From assembly GCA_958348245.1 (NCBI GenBank), contig CATVYJ010000002.1, positions 62,001 to 126,000 on the forward strand: a DNA stretch of 64,000 nucleotides, given 5' to 3'. The translations under genes and the position numbers were made by a program. Below are positions 1-10,553 of this stretch, one piece after another (positions within the stretch are counted from its first letter, which is position 1; every line of letters begins with the position of its first letter). The DNA comes from an uncultured Veillonellaceae bacterium. GTDB taxonomy: Bacteria; Bacillota; Negativicutes; Veillonellales; Dialisteraceae. The notes below the pieces were generated by a model. That model saw nothing but the letters and a program-made list of their open reading frames with translations. It had not been told where the DNA came from and made no database searches.

Positions 1-353
1 TTCGAACACAGCGTGGGGAAAGAAAAGACCGGCTTGTGCATGTACTCCGCGGCGATTTTCGCCGTATCGATGGCGCGGCCGCCGCCCACGGCGAAAATCA
101 TGTCCGCCTGCGCCACCTCGGGAATCTCCGTGAGCGCCTTCGCCGGGCCGAAGCCGCTGTTCTCGCCGTACTGGAACGAGCCGAGAATCTCAATCTGCCC
201 TTCGCAGGCCTTCCGGATGGCCGGCTCCGCCGCCGCGCGGGACTTCTCCCCGCCGATAATCACCGCCGTCTTTCCATATTCGCCGCAGATGCCGGGCACC
301 GCGTCGTACGCATCCGCCCCGATGGTATAGCTGGGGAAAAACTGATTCGTCAT
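1..353 (-). CDS. Iron-containing alcohol dehydrogenase, 5' part (cut by window edge)
   Basis: The first 117 codons are visible and run off the left edge. The N-terminus starts MTNQFFPSYTIGADAYDAV and contains the dinucleotide-binding signature VGGGRAIDTAK near residues 90-100, typical of the glycerol dehydrogenase branch of the Fe-ADH superfamily, which oxidises or reduces small alcohols and aldehydes with NAD(P). The ATG at 353 is preceded by GAAAGGAG (about 361-368), which fixes the start. The metal-ligand half lies outside the window, so substrate and metal cannot be judged. It is distinct from the full-length Fe-ADH at 40439-41614. Confidence 0.8.
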   Translation of the reverse strand, partial: MTNQFFPSYTIGADAYDAVPGICGEYGKTAVIIGGEKSRAAAEPAIRKACEGQIEILGSFQYGENSGFGPAKALTEIPEVAQADMIFAVGGGRAIDTAKIAAEYMHKPVFSFPTLCS

Positions 354-484
354 AAAAGAGCTCTCCTTTCTAAAAAACTCATGAAACCCGTACATTTTTA
401 TATTATAACGCACTTTCCCCTCTCGCATCCGCCCCGCACGGGAAATCCGTAAAATTTTTTCAGGCCTTCCGCCAAGAAGCATGA

Positions 485-511
485 AAAAAGCAGGTTAAAG
501 ACCTGCTTTTT
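485..511 (-). terminator. Intrinsic terminator (bidirectional shape)
   Basis: An 11-bp perfect stem, AAAAAGCAGGT and its complement, around a 5-nt loop, with A and T runs on the two sides. It lies 11 bp after the stop of the 51-residue gene and closes the minus-strand cluster. Confidence 0.85.
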
Positions 512-521
512 CATAAGGGAT

Positions 522-677
522 TCATCTGACGCGGTTTTTCACCCATCGGTGCGCCCGGCCATTCAGTTTGGGACAGCTTCCCGGCTGCGGACGACCCGCC
601 AGCTCGGATTTGATCATCTTCTTCCCGCACTGTGTGCACATCCATTCCACCTGTTTAATATGTTTGATTTCCGCCAT
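522..677 (-). CDS. Small CxxC zinc-ribbon-like protein, 51 aa
   Basis: An ATG ORF of 51 codons preceded by AAAGGAGG at good spacing (about 685-692). The product starts MAEIKHIKQVEWMCTQCGKK and carries one CxxC pair plus a later Cys (motif PGSCPKL) and a basic C-terminus, resembling a half zinc ribbon. No specific family is recognised. It is the last gene before the terminator at 485-511, 81 bp downstream of the large TPR protein and on the same strand. Zinc binding is inferred from the Cys spacing only. Confidence 0.7.
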   Translation of the reverse strand: MAEIKHIKQVEWMCTQCGKKMIKSELAGRPQPGSCPKLNGRAHRWVKNRVR

Positions 678-758
678 GATGTATACCTCCTTTGGATATA
701 TGTGGAAATTTTCAATCCGTTTGACGCCGCATATAGTAGATACACTATTGCAAAGAAA

Positions 759-2837
759 TCAGAAACTCATGCTCTGAATCAACCAGCCCGATTTCTTCTC
801 ATAGACGAAGACAAATTCTCCCTGCGTATTCCTCCGAATGATGCGGCCCGTTCCGCCCTCCCAGTGAACAAATTCCATATCACAGGACAGTGTGGCCGTA
901 TGAGCATCATGAAAAGTAATTTGTATATTGGAGATATCCATGGAAGGACTCAACCCCAACGTTTTGCGCCAGACATGATAATCGCCGCCCAGATTCCGTT
1001 GAAGCTCAGGTGTCAGACAATCCCACGCATAACTGAAACTATTTCCATTAACAGACAAACGGAATTTATGAAAAACTTTCAGCAGGTCTTCCCGGGTCGC
1101 CTCCGGGTCATAGGTCACGGTATTCTCCGATCTATCAGTCGGAACACTATTCTCTACAGCGGCATTTTCATTTTTCTGCTCCATGGTCTCACGGTTCCGT
1201 GCTACCTGTCTTGCTGCATTCGCCTGTATGCGTTTCTGGATTGACTGTTCCAGCAACTGCGTTTTGGCTTGCAGTTCTTCAGACTTCCCGCTGTCCGGGG
1301 ATTCGTTCTGCTCCGTTCCCGCAGAAGGGCCGGAAGTAATACGAATGGAAGGAAAATGCACCGCCATCTTTTCTCCCGTCCACCATCCATGCGGATACAG
1401 CCAGAATACGATGGACAGAACGAGCAGCAACAGCGTCGGCAAGAGAAACACCGCGGTATTCCCTTTTGCTTCCCCATCCGGATTGAATGCTTTCTCAAAA
1501 ACCGCGAGACGCGGATGTGCTGCCGCAGTTTGTTCGATATACTGCCAGGTCCGCAGAACAGGTCCATCCAGCTTTCCTTTCTTCAGAGCTGCTTTGTCTC
1601 TGCGCATGTTGACATACGTCCAGAAGGCGGACGCCCATACGAGCCAGTCCCACCGACCTTCCCGCATGCTAAAATGATAGGCGGCTCCCACGAGGATTAC
1701 CCCGAAAGCGAAGAACAGAAACGGCTGCGCGAGTGCCCGCCAAAAGGCAAAAAGTACAGAAAGCATCGTATACAGTGCCGCCAACGCACCAGAGGAAAGT
1801 GTTTTTCTGCTTCTCTTCTGCAATTCGGGAACCACGCCGGAAAATGCAAAGAAAAATCGAAGCGACTTGAAGTACTGGCTCTGCCGGTATTTAGGAAATT
1901 CATACCATACAGGAAGCACATGCCCCAATACGTCTTTATCCCAGATATCCACCATCTGATAAGCTGCCTGCGGATTGCCGGCCTTCAAATACCAGCGCAC
2001 TGCCTCTGTCCAGAGCTTCTTTTCAGCACAAACCCCGGCAACATCCTGTGCCGTTCCCGCAGAGACCGGATCGCCTGCCACGATATGCCACGCCACCGCC
2101 TCTTCTGTGTTTCCCTTCTGTTCGAGATATTCCGCATATTCATGCGGAGCTCCAAGCAGTCGGCGTTTCGCCATGGTACTCAGACAATACTCCTTCTGCT
2201 CCTGCGCCGTTCCTGACGGATGCCGTTCACCGTACAAGGCGGTCAGTTTCTCCCTGTATTTCCCGGAAGAGCGGTACCGCAGAGATGTTTCCAGATATTG
2301 AATGGCTTTCTCTCTGTCTTTCCCTGTGCCGTCTCCGTCGGCATACTTTCGTCCCAGTTCACCATAGAGTTCCGCCGCTCTGGCCGCACGTCCGCGCTCC
2401 AGATTCATCAGCGCGACAGCCTCAATTTCTCTAACGGCCCCAAGATGCAGCAGCTGCCTGGCGAGGTTGTCTGCAATCCCCGGATCATAGGTCTCCCCGA
2501 TATACCGGTACGCTTTCTGCTTCTCATCATACGTTCCGTAAAATGTTTCATACTGATGAAAAAGCGTATTCAGGCCCCTCTTCTGTCCCTGCTGAGCCAC
2601 GCATGTCTGCGCATAAGTATCCAGATACGCATTGGCCTGCTTCGTATTTTTTGCAAATTCATTCTGTCCGTACTGAAGATTCAGAAAAATCTGCCAGTAA
2701 GTATCCGGCGAGCTGCCTTCTTTTTGCAGCAGCTCCTGCGCCAGCGAATCGTTGACTTCCGCCGACATCTGCTGCCGGATTTCCGGGGGCAGATCATGGA
2801 CAGAGATGTGTTGTTCTTCCTCAGTAATATCCGGCAT
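759..2837 (-). CDS. Large TPR/Sel1-like protein with membrane segments and NTF2-like C-terminus
   Basis: 692 residues. The N-terminal about 330 residues hold degenerate helical repeats (for example LWTEAVRWYLKAGNPQAAY). Two hydrophobic stretches follow, near residues 360-400 and 480-505, then a Gln/Glu-rich, probably coiled-coil linker, and a C-terminal domain of about 110 residues (TREDLLKVFHKFRLSVNG onward, ending SGWLIQSMSF) that looks NTF2-like. The longer upstream reading frame is rejected: the ATG at 2837 overlaps the preceding TAA as TAATG and has GGAAAGGAGG upstream, so it is translationally coupled to the YkgJ-like gene. Base composition is more AT-rich than rpoBC next door. Function unknown; a membrane-anchored scaffold partner of the AAA+ ATPase at 3980 is an inference from linkage. 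Confidence 0.75.
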   Translation of the reverse strand: MPDITEEEQHISVHDLPPEIRQQMSAEVNDSLAQELLQKEGSSPDTYWQIFLNLQYGQNEFAKNTKQANAYLDTYAQTCVAQQGQKRGLNTLFHQYETFYGTYDEKQKAYRYIGETYDPGIADNLARQLLHLGAVREIEAVALMNLERGRAARAAELYGELGRKYADGDGTGKDREKAIQYLETSLRYRSSGKYREKLTALYGERHPSGTAQEQKEYCLSTMAKRRLLGAPHEYAEYLEQKGNTEEAVAWHIVAGDPVSAGTAQDVAGVCAEKKLWTEAVRWYLKAGNPQAAYQMVDIWDKDVLGHVLPVWYEFPKYRQSQYFKSLRFFFAFSGVVPELQKRSRKTLSSGALAALYTMLSVLFAFWRALAQPFLFFAFGVILVGAAYHFSMREGRWDWLVWASAFWTYVNMRRDKAALKKGKLDGPVLRTWQYIEQTAAAHPRLAVFEKAFNPDGEAKGNTAVFLLPTLLLLVLSIVFWLYPHGWWTGEKMAVHFPSIRITSGPSAGTEQNESPDSGKSEELQAKTQLLEQSIQKRIQANAARQVARNRETMEQKNENAAVENSVPTDRSENTVTYDPEATREDLLKVFHKFRLSVNGNSFSYAWDCLTPELQRNLGGDYHVWRKTLGLSPSMDISNIQITFHDAHTATLSCDMEFVHWEGGTGRIIRRNTQGEFVFVYEKKSGWLIQSMSF

Positions 2838-3127
2838 TACGTTTGTCCTCCTTTCCCCTTCTGCGGCACCGGCAGTGCTTCTCCGCGCATCAGTCTGCAC
2901 ATTTCCAGATTTTTCCGATAATACTCTTCCCGGCTTATCCTGCCTTTAAAATACACCTCATACCCTTCATCTACACGGCAGAAGATGGGGCGCCGGTCAT
3001 AGATGGTGCACAAGTTCGTCTGCTCGTCCAGATACCGGCAGACCCCGTCGGGCCGGGCCAGTGCGCGCCCGAGCACGGTCTCCCCCGCATGGCGGCAGCA
3101 GCAGCCGCACCGCTTGCAGGGATACAT
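2837..3127 (-). CDS. YkgJ-family cysteine cluster protein, 96 aa
   Basis: The protein opens MYPCKRCGCCCRHAGET, the Cys-rich signature of the YkgJ (putative Fe-S or zinc cluster) family, with a second Cys set at GVCRYLDEQTNLCTIYDRRP and FCRVDEGY. Length fits the short members of the family. Its start follows the stop of the upstream ORF directly (3128/3127) and its stop overlaps the ATG of the next gene, so it sits inside a tightly packed operon. Family members are generally uncharacterised; metal binding is likely, the reaction is unknown. Confidence 0.8.
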   Translation of the reverse strand: MYPCKRCGCCCRHAGETVLGRALARPDGVCRYLDEQTNLCTIYDRRPIFCRVDEGYEVYFKGRISREEYYRKNLEMCRLMRGEALPVPQKGKGGQT

Positions 3128-3565
3128 TTACTCTTTCTCCCGATTTGTAAAAGGAATCACATTGCTTTTTTCCAATGGTTCTTCCTCGGGCCGCTTCGGC
3201 TCATCAATTTCAAAGGCCACTTTTTTCTTTGTGTGCAGCTCCCGACGTGCTTCCTCGCTCAGATACCGCATGTTTAATTCTCCACTGGCCGACTGCATCC
3301 GCACCCATTCTTTTTTCTGATTCTGGAAGTACAGATCAATGGCAATGGCAAACCCTGTTTCCGACCGGAAAGAAATCGTCAGCTGTCCGCCTACATACCG
3401 CAAACGCTCTTCTTTCTCCGCTTTCAAAATCATTTCATCCACGCGGAGCGAATACCGATTTGCCAGTTTATCCAGCGATACCGGCTGAAGCAGATTTCAC
3501 CATTCTTCCGCCTTTTTCAAGAGTTCCACCAGCATATCTCTGGCAGTCATTTCTTTCTTTTCCAA
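3128..3565 (-). pseudogene. Hypothetical protein ORF interrupted by in-frame TGA
   Basis: The only good ribosome-binding site (AGGAGGGGA, about 3570-3579) precedes a TTG at 3565. That frame reads MEKKEMTARDMLVELLKKAE, then TGG and a TGA at 3497-3499, and then continues without interruption as NLLQPVSLDKLANRYSLRVD and on to the stop at 3128 (145 codons of reading frame in total). The internal GTG at 3442, which would give a 104-residue protein, has no Shine-Dalgarno sequence. The simplest readings are a nonsense mutation, a sequencing error, or a 22-residue leader plus a weakly translated downstream part. The downstream protein (acidic and basic, ending NVIPFTNREKE) belongs to no family I recognise. 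Confidence 0.6.
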
Positions 3566-3602
3566 CAGACTCCCCTCCTATTCTCCATTCACTGGTACCT
3601 GC

Positions 3603-3980
3603 TTAAATTTCCATGCCCAGTTCATTCTGCATCTCTTCGGTAATATTCGTTTCCTGTCCCGACATGTTCACTTTTGCCAAAATATAATCCGGAACTTGGG
3701 ATTCATCAACTTTAGTGGTCGTCGTTTTTACCACCCACTGCCCATCCTGTTCCCGATAATATTGTTTGTGCATGATACGCACCAACTGCGTTGCCCCTTC
3801 AATAATGCGGTCTCCCACCATCATGGCCGCATGAGGCAGATAAATTTTCTGAGAATCCCAGAAGCGCTTCAATTTCGGCAGAAAATCATACAACCAGTCG
3901 ATAATATCGCTCCAATGAGACGCAACATATACAGCTCCTACAGCGAGTGCAGCCAAGCTTGCCACTAGAAACGGAATCAT
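3603..3980 (-). CDS. Small membrane-anchored hypothetical protein, 125 aa
   Basis: A single N-terminal hydrophobic helix (IPFLVASLAALAVGAVYVA) is followed by an aromatic amphipathic stretch and a soluble domain of about 80 residues rich in Thr, Lys and Asp. The ATG overlaps the stop of the AAA+ gene (TAATG), implying translational coupling and a stoichiometric relation with the ATPase. No homologous family is recognised. The topology suggests an N-terminal anchor with a cytoplasmic or periplasmic tail; the side is not decidable from sequence. Confidence 0.75.
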   Translation of the reverse strand: MIPFLVASLAALAVGAVYVASHWSDIIDWLYDFLPKLKRFWDSQKIYLPHAAMMVGDRIIEGATQLVRIMHKQYYREQDGQWVVKTTTTKVDESQVPDYILAKVNMSGQETNITEEMQNELGMEI

Positions 3981-4930
3981 TATTTCATTTCCCCTTCCTT
4001 TTTCAACTGCTGTTTCACAAATTCCTCAGATACGGGCTGCGTGGTAACGGTGACTTCGGGCCCCCGCTTCCGGTTCGCCTTCTTGCTGTCCAGAATATTC
4101 TTCACCATCTCCTCCACGTCGCTTTCTTCCACCAGCGCCTTCCGCTTCCGCGCCGCCTTGAACGCGCCCATGAGGACCGCGTTGGAAATATCGCTCCCGG
4201 ACAGGCCGTCGTAGGTCTCCGCCAGATGCTCAATGTCGATGGTGTTCGGCATCTGCCGCGGGATGTACATGCGCCACAACCGGCGGCGGCATTCTAAGTC
4301 TGGCAGCTCGAATTTCACATGCATGGCGATGCGCCGCATGAACGCTGGATCGAAATTCTCGATGAAATTCGTTGCGAAGATGACGAAGTCCTGATAGTCG
4401 TTCAGGATCATGAGCATGACCGACCGTGTCTGATTCACGCTCACGTCGGTGGCGCTGGACATGTTTGTCACGCGCTTGCTCAGGATGGCGTCCGCTTCGT
4501 CGAAGAAGAGGATGCTGTGCGTCTCCTTCGCGGCCTCGAATGCTTTCCGAATATTCTTCGGTGTCTCACCTACGTATTTCGACTCGATGTCCGCGTAATT
4601 CACCGCCAGTATTTTCCGCCCGAGGTACGCCGCGATGGCGTGCGCTGCCATGGTCTTTCCCGTGCCGGACGGGCCGTACAGATTGATGCCCAACCGGTGC
4701 GAATACTTATGCGTCGCCGCGAGCCCCCATGTCTCGAAAACAATTTTGCTGTTCCGCGCGTAGTCCGCCGCATCCAGTATCTGTTCCTTCGTGGACTCAT
4801 TCAGCACGATGTCCTGCAAAGTAAATTTCGGCGTCTCCGGCACGAAGACCACATCCGGCGCTTTCTTCTCCCCTTTTTTCTCCGGCGATCCATTCAGCAC
4901 AGTGTCATCAATGCGTTTCCCAATTCCCAT
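3980..4930 (-). CDS. AAA+ ATPase
   Basis: 316 residues with a single classical AAA module: Walker A GPSGTGKT (about residues 89-96), Walker B ILFFDEADA, sensor 1 IFATN, an arginine-rich second-region-of-homology segment FDPAFMRRIA, and the C-terminal lid helix GLSGSDISNAVL. The first 60 residues and the Lys/Glu-rich tail are extensions. The sequence is closest in feel to FtsH/katanin-type AAA modules but has no protease, MIT or transmembrane domain. RBS GAGGAA precedes the ATG at 4930. Being coupled to a membrane-anchored small protein, it probably works as a hexameric remodelling motor at the membrane; that role is inference. Confidence 0.85.
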   Translation of the reverse strand: MGIGKRIDDTVLNGSPEKKGEKKAPDVVFVPETPKFTLQDIVLNESTKEQILDAADYARNSKIVFETWGLAATHKYSHRLGINLYGPSGTGKTMAAHAIAAYLGRKILAVNYADIESKYVGETPKNIRKAFEAAKETHSILFFDEADAILSKRVTNMSSATDVSVNQTRSVMLMILNDYQDFVIFATNFIENFDPAFMRRIAMHVKFELPDLECRRRLWRMYIPRQMPNTIDIEHLAETYDGLSGSDISNAVLMGAFKAARKRKALVEESDVEEMVKNILDSKKANRKRGPEVTVTTQPVSEEFVKQQLKKEGEMK

Positions 4931-4961
4931 GTATATTCCTCACTATTCTCAATTTGATGAT

Positions 4962-5102
4962 TCACATAATCAAATAAATCCATCCTGCAAATAAAAGCCC
5001 AAATATAATCATCCCCGTTACGCAACCGCATTCCTTCATGATGTAGAACAAACAAAGCAGTGCAAGTGGGATTATAATCACCATCAACACTATACCTTCC
5101 AT
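4962..5102 (-). CDS. Small hydrophobic membrane peptide, 46 aa
   Basis: A 46-codon ORF with RBS AAAGGGGAG before the ATG at 5102. It is almost entirely hydrophobic, forming two short membrane helices (IVLMVIIIPLALLCLFYIM and MIIFGLLFAGWIYLIM) around a Cys-Gly-Cys turn. It lies 31 bp upstream of the AAA+ gene on the same strand and likely belongs to the same transcript. No family recognised. Confidence 0.6.
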   Translation of the reverse strand: MEGIVLMVIIIPLALLCLFYIMKECGCVTGMIIFGLLFAGWIYLIM

Positions 5103-5178
5103 ATAAAACTCCCCTTTCTTTTAATTTGAACTGTATTGTGCTTCTAAATCTTTGCAGCCAGTTACATGTTTTTTCAGG

Positions 5179-5397
5179 TCAATCCCGCATGAACCCGATA
5201 ATGCCGATGCCCAGCAGAACCACGGCGCAGAACATGCCGCCCTTGACGATGAGCCAGCCGAGGGACGCATCGAAGAGGGCTACGCCGCCTCCTATAACGA
5301 TAGCGCCGAGGGAGAGGCCGGCCAGTGTAGGGCTGACGGAACGCAGAAGCGCCGCGAGCCCCGCGAGGATAAGTGCAATGATAATTAGAAACGTCAT
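5179..5397 (-). CDS. Small integral membrane protein, 72 aa
   Basis: The frame from ATG 5397 gives MTFLIIIALILAGLAALLRS, a Gly-rich second helix (LSLGAIVIGGGVALF) and a third helix (FCAVVLLGIGIIGFM) ending in MRD. The pattern is a three-helix membrane protein with little else. It starts 11 bp after the 112-residue gene upstream; the RBS (GAGGGCAG) is weak, consistent with coupling. Longer versions of this frame are rejected because their upstream part is antisense-like sequence inside the neighbouring gene. Function unknown. Confidence 0.6.
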   Translation of the reverse strand: MTFLIIIALILAGLAALLRSVSPTLAGLSLGAIVIGGGVALFDASLGWLIVKGGMFCAVVLLGIGIIGFMRD

Positions 5398-5408
5398 GGC
5401 CGCTGCCC

Positions 5409-5747
5409 TCACGCAAACACGCTGGCCGTGCGGAAGGTGCTGATGCGGCAGGCCTGGCGGCGCTGGGTGCGGTAGCCGAGTTTTTCCTTGAAGATGAAGC
5501 CCCAGAAAGCGCCAACGGCCTGCTTGTCTTCGGGCTGCATGGGCCGGTCGGTGAGTTTTCGCGCGATGAGGAAGGTCTTCACCGGGGCGATGCGGAGGAC
5601 GTCGTTGCAGAAGCGGATGTGCCCGAGAAGGATCTTGTCCTGCGCGGCGGCGACGCATTCATTCCAGAGGCCGCTCTCGATGACTCCGGCAAACCGGGCG
5701 TATTTTCCCGCAAATTCAGTTCTGAGCTCCTGTTCATCCCATGTCAT
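5409..5747 (-). CDS. Hypothetical protein, 112 aa (paralogue of 5949-6296)
   Basis: A soluble, probably all-helical protein sharing blocks with its neighbour at 5949-6296: RFAG(V/F)I(E/D)SG, HIRFCNDV(L/M)RI and TAS near the C-terminus. The two are clearly a tandem duplication that has diverged. A good promoter lies at 5817-5845. I do not recognise the family. The conserved core HIRFCNDV includes a Cys and a His that could be functional. Confidence 0.7.
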   Translation of the reverse strand: MTWDEQELRTEFAGKYARFAGVIESGLWNECVAAAQDKILLGHIRFCNDVLRIAPVKTFLIARKLTDRPMQPEDKQAVGAFWGFIFKEKLGYRTQRRQACRISTFRTASVFA

Positions 5748-5816
5748 CGTGGTCCCTCTTTCTGTCTTTGCTTATATTCTGCTGTGCATGAATTTATTAC
5801 GTTAGGTTTTAAATTA

Positions 5817-5845
5817 AGCATACCGCCGGACTTTGGGTATGTCAA
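5817..5845 (-). promoter_or_regulatory. Sigma-70/SigA-type promoter
   Basis: TTGACA (5845-5840), a 17-bp spacer and TATGCT (5822-5817), reading toward the 112-residue gene and the AAA cluster. Confidence 0.65.
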
Positions 5846-5910
5846 TTTTCTTGCGCAATAAATTTTTGTACATAGTTTCATGCTGTAGTTTTATAGCTGA
5901 ATCGACGCAC

Positions 5911-5937
5911 GAAAAAAGACCGGGCGGGACCCGGTCT
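5911..5937 (-). terminator. Intrinsic terminator after the 115-aa gene
   Basis: On the minus strand GACCGGG-TCCC-GCCCGGTC type stem followed by TTTTTT, 12 bp past the stop at 5949. It separates the two paralogous genes into different transcripts. Confidence 0.8.
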
Positions 5938-5948
5938 GTACGATTTCT

Positions 5949-6296
5949 TTATTCTTTTTCGTAGATGCTCGCAGTCTGGACGCCGTTGATGCGGCAGGAG
6001 ACGCGCACGGGGCGGCGGTAGCCCCAAAGGTCTTTGAAGACAAAGGCGAAGACGGCGCCGATGGCCTGTCGGGCTTCTTTGCTGTGGGCCAGCTCTTCGT
6101 CGTTGTCGAGGTGCATGGCCATCAGAAACACTTTGATGGGCGGAATACGCATCACGTCATTGCAGAAGCGGATATGCGCCATGAGGGTTTCATCGCCGAG
6201 GGCCTGCATGCACGCATCCCACAGGCGGCCGGAGTCGATGAATCCGGCAAAGCGCACGTATTTCTGCGCAAATTCCGCTTTCAGTTTTTCGTCCAT
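5949..6296 (-). CDS. Hypothetical protein, 115 aa (paralogue of 5409-5747)
   Basis: Reads MDEKLKAEFAQKYVRFAGFI and contains AHIRFCNDVMRIPPIKVFL, closely matching the 112-residue neighbour. No transmembrane segment, signal peptide or known motif is visible. RBS AAAGGAGA precedes the ATG. It has its own promoter (6353-6382) and terminator (5911-5937), so it is a monocistronic duplicate next to the AAA cluster rather than an operon member. Confidence 0.7.
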   Translation of the reverse strand: MDEKLKAEFAQKYVRFAGFIDSGRLWDACMQALGDETLMAHIRFCNDVMRIPPIKVFLMAMHLDNDEELAHSKEARQAIGAVFAFVFKDLWGYRRPVRVSCRINGVQTASIYEKE

Positions 6297-6352
6297 ATAC
6301 TCTCCTTTATATCGCTCGAAAAGGCAACGGAGCGATTTATGCTCTTTGATAC

Positions 6353-6382
6353 AGAATAGCCCATCATTTCGGACTATGTCAA
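6353..6382 (-). promoter_or_regulatory. Sigma-70/SigA-type promoter
   Basis: TTGACA (6382-6377), 18-bp spacer, TATTCT (6358-6353), directed to the 115-residue gene. Confidence 0.6.
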
Positions 6383-6462
6383 GGACGGGCTCCTGTCTTT
6401 TTCCATTGCGGGACCTGCCTGCCGCTTATTGTATGTCATGCAGCGGCAACAGGCGGACACGC

Positions 6463-6501
6463 AAAAACGGTAAGGCAGAGGAGTTCTGTCTTACCGTTTT
6501 T
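6463..6501 (-). terminator. Intrinsic terminator of rpoBC
   Basis: A long stem AAAACGGTAAG...CTTACCGTTTT with extra CAGA/TCTG pairing and flanking A and T runs, starting 12 bp after the rpoC stop. Confidence 0.85.
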
Positions 6502-6513
6502 CTGTGCTGCGCC

Positions 6514-10527
<4,014 letters not shown>

Positions 10528-10553
10528 TTGGATACCGCTCCTTTCCGGGAATG

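Noticed and set aside
3497..3499. Selenocysteine at the in-frame TGA
   Set aside because: No SECIS-like hairpin directly after the codon was recognised and there is no selenoprotein family match; mutation or error is simpler.
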